Origin: Uloborus plumipes
Lineage: Eukaryota; Arthropoda; Arachnida; Araneae; Uloboridae
Assembly: GCA_038373865.1 (NCBI GenBank)
Contig: JAXGGA010000078.1
Location: 1 to 64,000, forward strand
Direction: 5' to 3'
Length of the DNA stretch: 64,000 nucleotides
In this document: positions 55,776 through 64,000 of the stretch, one piece after another
How the letters are laid out: each line of letters opens with the position of its first letter
How positions within the stretch are numbered: the stretch's first letter is position 1
Notes under the pieces: generated by a model
Database searches by the model: none
Told to the model about the DNA's origin: nothing
The model's input: the letters and a program-made list of their open reading frames with translations, nothing else
Made by a program: the position numbers and the translations under genes

Positions 55776-57565
55776 CCCATTAATGCCTAGCGTCCCTTTT
55801 TAGGGACGGTCCAAAAAGTGAGTCTGAATTTTCCAAAAATGAACATTTCAACCAAATAATAGTGTTCAATTATTGCTTTGGTATTGCTTCAATTCTGTAT
55901 TAACAGATTTCAGCACATAACCGCTGTAAAATGTGATCTGTAGCCATTTGATTATGATCTTTATCAAAAATTACATCGTTCACAATCTCAAGAACAAAAA
56001 GCTAAGTTTTTAAAGTTATTAACAAGTAAATCTATCTGTGTTTGATATATGTGCTACTTTGATCGATGTTTTAGTTTACCTTTTTTTGCAATTTTGTAAA
56101 TTTAAATTTTTTTTAGGATTTTATAGCAATTTAAGAACGTCCCTAAAAAGGGACGCTAGGCACCAATGGCTGCATTGTTTAACCGTTGCTGGTTTCTTGC
56201 TTAGAATCTATAATTTATATCAAAAGAAGTTAGTAAATGTTTTTAGACTGAAAAACAGATAATAATTGTCATTTTTAAAACTTATTTTATTTTAAAAATC
56301 TAATTAAATTAAATTAATTAATATATAAACTTAACTATACAACGTTCTTAAATATTTTCTCTCTTTTTCTTTTAATTACAAAAAATACTCAAGGTAAATT
56401 TTGAAAGAAAGCTATTTCAAAAATGTAGTTCTTTAAAACACTAATTATTCGTTGTATTTAATTACTTTTCCATTATGTATTTAGGTGTCTATTATTGTTT
56501 AGTCTGACTGTTGGAAGAAGCCCTAAGCTGTTTCAAAAGCTTAGCATTTCACCTTGATGAAGAATTCAAGGATTGCATATGTGTCTGTTGTTTGGAAAAG
56601 GGGGGGGGGGTTGCAGATTTAATTTCAGAATTCCCTGAGAATGCCAATTTTGATCTCTACTGTGACAATTTATTTACTTCTCTTGCGTTCCTACGTGATT
56701 ATTTGTCGCAGAAAGGTTTTGTGCAAGAATCGGATTAAAAAATGCTCATGAACTAAAGTTACGTTGTTCAAAAAAGAAAAGAGAGGAAGTTTTGAATAAC
56801 TGTCGATGACAGGTAAAATAATATTACGTTGGTTCGGTGGAATAATAGCAATGTCATAACTATTGCATTGAATCTTCATGGAGTTCATCCTATTGTAAAG
56901 GCTAAGCGATTGTCCAACAGCGAAAAGAAAGTAATTGAAATTGATGAACCAAATATATATGGTTGCTCAGTACAATCGTTGCATAGGGAAAAAGATCCCA
57001 TGCATCAAATATCGGGAACTACCGGTTTTTGATTCACTCTAAAAAATGGTGGTAGCCGCTCTTCATTTTTATTTTAGAAGCTGCTGTACAAAATGCGTTG
57101 AGCTCAAGAGTACCGGATTGAGTTAGGTATTATGGGGCTAGTTGTTATATTGCTTTAAATAAGACTCAGGTAAGATGTGCCCATTGAAGTAAAAGAGCTT
57201 ATCGGAATGCAGCAAATGCAATACGTAGGTTTGCAGAACAAATGCTTTGCTGACTTTCATACTCAACAACACCAATATTTCCTTGTTCTCTGAATCTACT
57301 TCCCAGTTTATGTTAATTGCAGCTTTTATTTCTTCTTATAAATTGTCATTTTCAATATTACATCGTAGGCAGGAAAAAAAATTTTGGTAAAAAAGTATGT
57401 ACCCTCTGGTGCCTAGCGTCCCTTTTTAGGGACGATTTTTCTTTCTTAAATAAAAAATTTAATTTTTACACGATAATTTTTTAACTATTTTTCCTGTCCA
57501 TTATACACTATTTGTAACCAGTATACAAAGTATCGTTGAAAAAAAAAATGTCAGGCATTAATGGG
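55776..57565 (+). mobile_element. piggyBac-like element, degenerate (1790 bp)
   Basis: Ends CCCATTAATGCCTAGCGTCC and GGCATTAATGGG. It is bordered by TTAA on the right (57566-57569) and by TTAT on the left (55772-55775), one mutation from TTAA. The palindrome GTCCCTTTTTAGGGAC lies near the left end (about 55793) and near the right end (57418), and again, inverted, at about 56140 beside AGGCAC. Transposase remnants lie between. It is the long relative of the 478-bp MITE at 19919-20396. Confidence 0.88.
56506..57030 (+). pseudogene. piggyBac-like transposase remnant
   Basis: Two open pieces on the plus strand. In 56511-56738, ADLISEFPENANFDLYCDNL followed by FTSLAFLRDYLSQKG matches the piggyBac transposase core around the DNFFTS motif, where Asp is a catalytic residue; here it reads YCDNLFTS with the Asp kept. 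In 56829-57032, VRWNNSNVITIALNLHGVHP corresponds to the RWxDNxxV block that follows in the family, with Asp replaced by Asn. The N-terminal half and the C-terminal cysteine-rich part are not recognisable, and stops separate the pieces. The copy is dead. The family call rests on these blocks plus the TTAA-type borders. Confidence 0.8.
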
Positions 57566-57569
57566 TTAA

Positions 57570-60500
57570 AATACCGTTATGGCTCTTCCAATGTACTAGT
57601 ACTGCACATTAACATACTTGGTATAAGTTTACATAATATTGTGAGAAAATGGACCAGCATTCAAAAAAAAAAAAAAAAAATCTACCAATGCACAAATGTG
57701 TCTTTCAAATACTGATGCACATAGTTGCCATAGGATTCCAAAGAAAACAGCGTATAAAAACTATTGTCAATCATAATCTTGTATCTATCCAGCCATTCAA
57801 CTGGGTTGCAAAGGTACCCTATGGTGGAGCTATTTCTGTGACATATTCACCAGAAGTAACTTCGTCATCAAGTCATCAAGCCAAGTGATCTTCCTTCTCT
57901 TGAGGGGGGGGGGGGAGGGGAGAACATCATTGCTTCAAGATATAGGATGCTATCAAAAAACAAAAAAATATTGAAAAATTAAGTATTCACTTAAAATGAT
58001 AAAAATTGTAATACTATGTAGTTTATCCTTTTGAAGCAAAGCAGATTATGTGCTAAAGGAACAAAAAACCAATGAGAGTAAATCATTTATGAAAGCATTT
58101 TTAACCTATATTACGCTAAACGCTCAGCAAGCGGTCCTTTGATGAATTGTAAAAAAACGGAATACCATGAATCAGAAACCTCAATACTTTCATCAAAAAT
58201 ATATTTCGGTCAACAGATATAAATCTACCTGCTGTATTTTTTCTAAAACGAATAATCCATATCAATGACGGATATTCAAAACACAAATTACGCAAATATC
58301 GTAAATTTCAGTTCAGTATATATTGTCTGCGGCTTTAAAACATAATAACAAACTCAATGAATAATGTCTTTGTCTGCAAGAGAAAAAAAAAAGAAATACC
58401 TTATGAAAATGTATATAGAAATGTAGCACAGATCCATTTCACTTTGTTTCCCTCCCCCTTATTATACCCGCAGCGCCCCCAGCGGTTTAAAGAGGTAACT
58501 TTCCGCATTAATCGACATTGATATAGTGTTGGAGATGAAGAAAATATGTAGCGGGAATACGAGAAAAGGTGTGTTTCGTCTGATGGACTGTTTCTAGAGT
58601 TTTCTTTTCCTGTGTATGAATTTGATTTGGATAGGTACTTACTTATGAAAGAATGGAGTGGGGAGCCAAAGGAGGGGGCTGGAGAATGAAAGGTGTGGTC
58701 CAACGCGTTTTTAAGACTGGAACCTGTTTTCTTTTGCTGATATTTGAGAAATGTAAAAAAGGAAAAAGTCATTTTCTTTGTTTCCATTATTATTGCTTTT
58801 CTTTCAGAGAAACGTGATAAATGATAGAGAAAGGGCTGAATTCACCATTATTATGAATTTGTTGTTGTTTTAAATTGTACGAAGCTCGTTATCCTGTATA
58901 AGTATGTATAAACCAGAAAAAAAAGTTACTTAATGCGTTTTGGTAGTTTAAAAGTTTCTCTTTAAATCTTATTTTTCTGTGTATAGCAATTCATCTTTAA
59001 GCTTTGAATAAATGCTTAAAGTTGAAAGGGTGTGACATTGAAGGGAGTTATAGCATGAGTTTAAAAGTTTCGAAAAACTCGAAGGCGATTTTGTGAATTA
59101 GTGAGAAATATTGAACTAAAGACTTCGCAATTGTTGGTCTTGAAAATTAAGTAAAAATTATGAATGTAATAATATTGCAGCAAAATAAAGAAAAGAAAAA
59201 CCGCGAGAATAAAATTGGACCTAGACGACGTATAGGAAGTCAGTAAGGCAGTTTGCTTACGCAATATGGGAACTTTGAGGGCAAGCAAATATTTCTATGA
59301 TCTGAGACTGCTCTTCAAATTTTGAAAATAAATAAATAAATAAAACATTGAAGCCGCACAAGCTGCTTAAAACAAAATGGAAAGAAATCCGTTCATGGGG
59401 ATATAATTGGAAAGTGAGACTTTATTACGCCCTGGACATGTTTTTTTTTTTTTTTTTGGATGCAAATTCAAAGCATTGAGACTGCTGACCTCTGAATTTA
59501 GCAATTTGCAAAATCTAGAAGAACTCTGGCAAATTCTGAGAAAATAAGTATAATAAGGCCAGGTTTGTTAACGGAAAGACACGGTAATTGCTTGTCCCTG
59601 TGAAGTCTTGGCTTCAAGGCAGAAAATATTGAATCCTTCTTCAATACTTTGGAATAATTCTACGTCATTTAAATTTTCTGTAAAAATAATGTTTAACGTT
59701 GACAAAACTGGAATCCAGATGGATTTCTTTCAACCGTTCAGGAAAAGGATTTAAAAAACTTATAATAAAAAAGAAGAGACTGCTTTGACATCTGCACGCA
59801 ATTACTGTTATAGCCTTCAAATGCGCTTTCGCGATTTTCATTTCTTTTTATATGATTTTTCCAAGGGTAAACAGAATCACAACATCCATGAACGGAGGAT
59901 AAAACATCCAATAAAGTTTTTGAGAAAACATTTCATGTTTTTTACTTATTTATTGTGAAATAAACCATTTTTTTTACAAGTAGCCCATATTCGGACCTCA
60001 TCTAGAAAAGCGTGATTTTACCATTTTTTTTTTTTTTTTTTTTTTTGTGTAATCATTTAGTTTTAGAACATTTCAAGCTGGTATTCCGCTTTTTGAATCC
60101 TAAGATAAGTTTAATGAATGTTTTTAAGAGTTATTGGTACTAAAATTATCCATTTTACGTGTACAGTTAAATCGGTAAGTACCAAATTAAAAGTGATAGC
60201 TCATTTTTGGACCACTTTCTCCATTATCATTGTTATTACTAATGTTATTGTTCGTAGAATTATTTTTACCAACAATAACTTTTCTTAAAAGTTGACGAAT
60301 GCTTTGAGTGATAAATAATAATAATAACATCAAAGCTTGTTTTGTCTTTAAACTGATTTTTATTGCTTCTTTGAAGCCGCAAACTTTCGACTTTTGAAAA
60401 ACATTTTTCAATATAAAAAAATAATTTCTTTAGAAAAGTTTTTCTATTTCGTTTCATAAAATTAATTCCTAGTGTAAGCTGGGCAAGGAAACTTTTGTTT

Positions 60501-61259
60501 TTGAACAATACTTAGGATTTATTACATCCTTCCTGCAAAGGAAAGTCTAATTTAATAGAAATTTACTATCTCAAGGAAATTTGTCGTTACAATGGACTAC
60601 TCATCATACCCAAATTTCAGAGAAACTGATCTCGAACTTATTATATGACCATGACTTGTATGGAATCTTTTTTGTGGTAATTTGACATCTCTTACCTACA
60701 TTAAACTAGAACATTTAAATAGGTAATCTGGAGAAATAATACTGAATCTCTATGCTGGTGCAGGATCAAATTATCCTACTCTGATATTTTTAAACTTTTT
60801 TGGCTCACGGACAGGTAAAATTTGGAAAAAACTCCCTAATCTTTTTTTTTCTCCCTTTTTTATTTATTTAGAAAAACATTTTTTTTTTTTTGATTACATC
60901 AAAAAATTTACTCCAAATTTAGAAGCTATTTTTATGCTCAATTTATTTTTTGCTTGGAGTGTGGTATTTTACTCGTATCTACATTTTATTCCCTGAAATT
61001 TAGACTTTCGTTTTTATTGGGATTTTTTCAAATGCAAGGAACTATGATGTATTATAATATGAAGTATAAACTTTCTGCTGCACTTGAAAAGTAATGATTG
61101 ATACGTATTGAGGGTCTGACTGTTCAGTCACACCCGCAAAACGTGCATATCATAGTTTTTTTTTTTTTTTTTTTTAATACAAGAAACTTTTTTGGAAAGT
61201 ACTTTACATTATGATACATAATGGTTTCTTATATTTGAATATATATGAAATAAAACTCA
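57570..61259. other. No gene seen
   Basis: Intergenic-looking AT-rich sequence with A/T homopolymers (poly(A) near 57663, poly(T) near 59442, 60025 and 61161). A 128-codon frame at 58401-58787 on the minus strand is the longest; it is serine-rich, matches no family I know and is not called. Confidence 0.5.
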
Positions 61260-61471
61260 TACTGTCTGTCTGCGTATTGCGCGCCTGGCAGTCACGATCG
61301 CTTCCATTTGAAAAAGGGGTGATAGGATAAAGCGACGCACTTGTCGATACGTTCGCTTCTTACTTCCTGTTGAATGTTACTTCGCATTTCCCCACTATTT
61401 TGAGAAAATCCGAAGAGACCTCAGGCATGCGCACATGCGAGGAAGGTTTTACGATAAAAGATTAGACAGTA
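61260..61471. mobile_element. ~210-bp MITE, copy C
   Basis: Begins TACTGTCTGTCTGCG and ends GATTAGACAGTA. It shares GCGCCTGGCAGTCACGA, CTTCCATTTGAAAAAGGGGT, CCCACTATTTTGAGAAAATC and CGAAGAGACCT with copies A (19345-19551) and B (31993-32211). Confidence 0.87.
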
Positions 61472-62084
61472 GTTTAAAATTCTTTGATTAAAGTGCAAAT
61501 ATATGAGCGAAAACGCCTCATTTTTGCAAATGATTTATTTAGTTTTTGCTACAATTTATTTTCAATAGTATTCATATAAAAAGAGATGCAATAATTTTAC
61601 TATCATTAAGTAAATAAACATTTTTAGAAAATATCACAGAATATTAGAAAAATATTTAAAAAATTCAGTCCAGTTCATAAAGCTTTAAAAAATAGTATGT
61701 AATAAACGATAAATGTGAGCAAACTCAAGATTCGTAACAATTTAAAGGTAAAATTATGCGGTCTAGCTCCTAAAACTGTCATAAAAAGTTTTATACATAC
61801 ATAAAATACAGGAAAAGTGTTATGCTTCTATCCCTTCCCTTAAAATCGGCCTTAAAAATCACTTCTTAGTAAATATTATTAGAACCAATCTTTACTCTAA
61901 ACTAGCTCAATCATGGTCTTAATAATGGGTCATACTGTCATTTATCGCTAAGTTTATTTCATTTGTTTTTGAAAGAACTGGAAAAGAGTTAAAATATATA
62001 TATATTTTTTTTCCTTTTCCGCTCTTTGCTTAAAACGAGTAAAAAACCATTACTCTTTATCGAGATACTAAAATTGAACTGCAG
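61472..62084. other. No gene seen
   Basis: AT-rich spacer between the MITE and the 42-bp tandem repeat. Confidence 0.6.
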
Positions 62085-62237
62085 CTGAATTCTTCACTTT
62101 TCAGTCAGACGCTTTCGTGAGAGCGATTGAATTCGTCACTTTTCATTCGGTCGCTTTCGTGAAAGCGACTGAATTAGTCACTTTTCAGTTTGTCACTTTA
62201 GTGAGAGTGACTGAATTGGTCCCTTTTCAGTCATCGG
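62085..62237. repeat. 42-bp tandem repeat with hairpin units
   Basis: Units begin CTGAATT or TTGAATT at 62085, 62127, 62169 and 62211, exactly 42 bp apart; the last is partial. Each full unit contains a short stem such as GTCGCTTTCGTGAAAGCGAC; the third has the altered but still pairing GTCACTTTAGTGAGAGTGAC. Paired changes on both sides of the stem are visible between units. Confidence 0.9.

Positions 62238-64000
<1,763 letters not shown>

Noticed and set aside
58401..58787. 128-codon ORF on the minus strand
   Set aside because: No domain, no homologous pattern known to me, serine-rich and AT-driven composition; length alone is not enough in a 64-kb eukaryotic window.

Overview
This is a eukaryotic, AT-rich stretch with no operons, no ribosome-binding sites and no host gene that I can recognise. 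It reads as intergenic or intronic DNA of an animal. The mix of Tc1/mariner, hAT and piggyBac elements, many terminal-inverted-repeat miniatures (MITEs) and tRNA-derived SINEs suggests an arthropod. A chelicerate such as a spider is my best guess, but that is an impression, not a demonstration. The only complete protein-coding gene is a transposase.

Layout. 0.2-2 kb: a minisatellite abutting a frame-broken Tc1-like element. 2.7-5.4 kb: an inverted repeat, a Tigger/pogo-like MITE and a block of diverged ~100-bp repeats. 5.9-9 kb: a TA-flanked element with a decayed coding region, a 601-bp MITE and a SINE with perfect target-site duplications. 10-12.2 kb: a fold-back element with a second MITE nested in it. 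15.8-21 kb: a MITE, a hAT MITE, a decayed Tc1 element carrying a nested MITE, a piggyBac-type MITE and a small Tigger-like MITE. 24.3-25.95 kb: a decayed element with six copies of a near-palindromic motif and a broken ORF. 28-32.2 kb: a short retroposed insert, a fold-back element, a second block of ~100-bp repeats, a SINE-like relic, a promoter-like GC/CRE island and a MITE. 33.5-36.5 kb: a Tc3-like pseudogene split by a hAT MITE, then another hAT MITE. 38 kb: a Tigger-like MITE. 43.1-44.3 kb: an apparently intact DD36E Tc1/mariner transposon. 48.3-49.7 kb: four near-identical 336-bp tandem units. 50.8-51.25 kb: a second copy of the 601-bp MITE family. 55.1-57.6 kb: a SINE-like segment and the degenerate long piggyBac-like element from which the 19.9-kb MITE derives. 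61.3-62.2 kb: a third copy of a ~210-bp MITE and a 42-bp hairpin-bearing tandem repeat. The window ends in a long (AT)n tract.

The most interesting signals are relationships between elements. (1) Two MITEs (7.9 and 50.8 kb) and the decayed coding element at 24.3-25.95 kb share their terminal sequence and a subterminal TAACGTAA-type motif. This suggests one DNA-transposon lineage whose protein is an uncharacterised type ending in a WKWP-containing domain. (2) The piggyBac-like MITE at 19.9 kb is a direct internal-deletion derivative of the longer copy at 55.8 kb. (3) The 43-kb transposon has perfect 27-bp inverted repeats and an intact catalytic triad, so it is probably young. (4) The 336-bp tandem array is unexplained.
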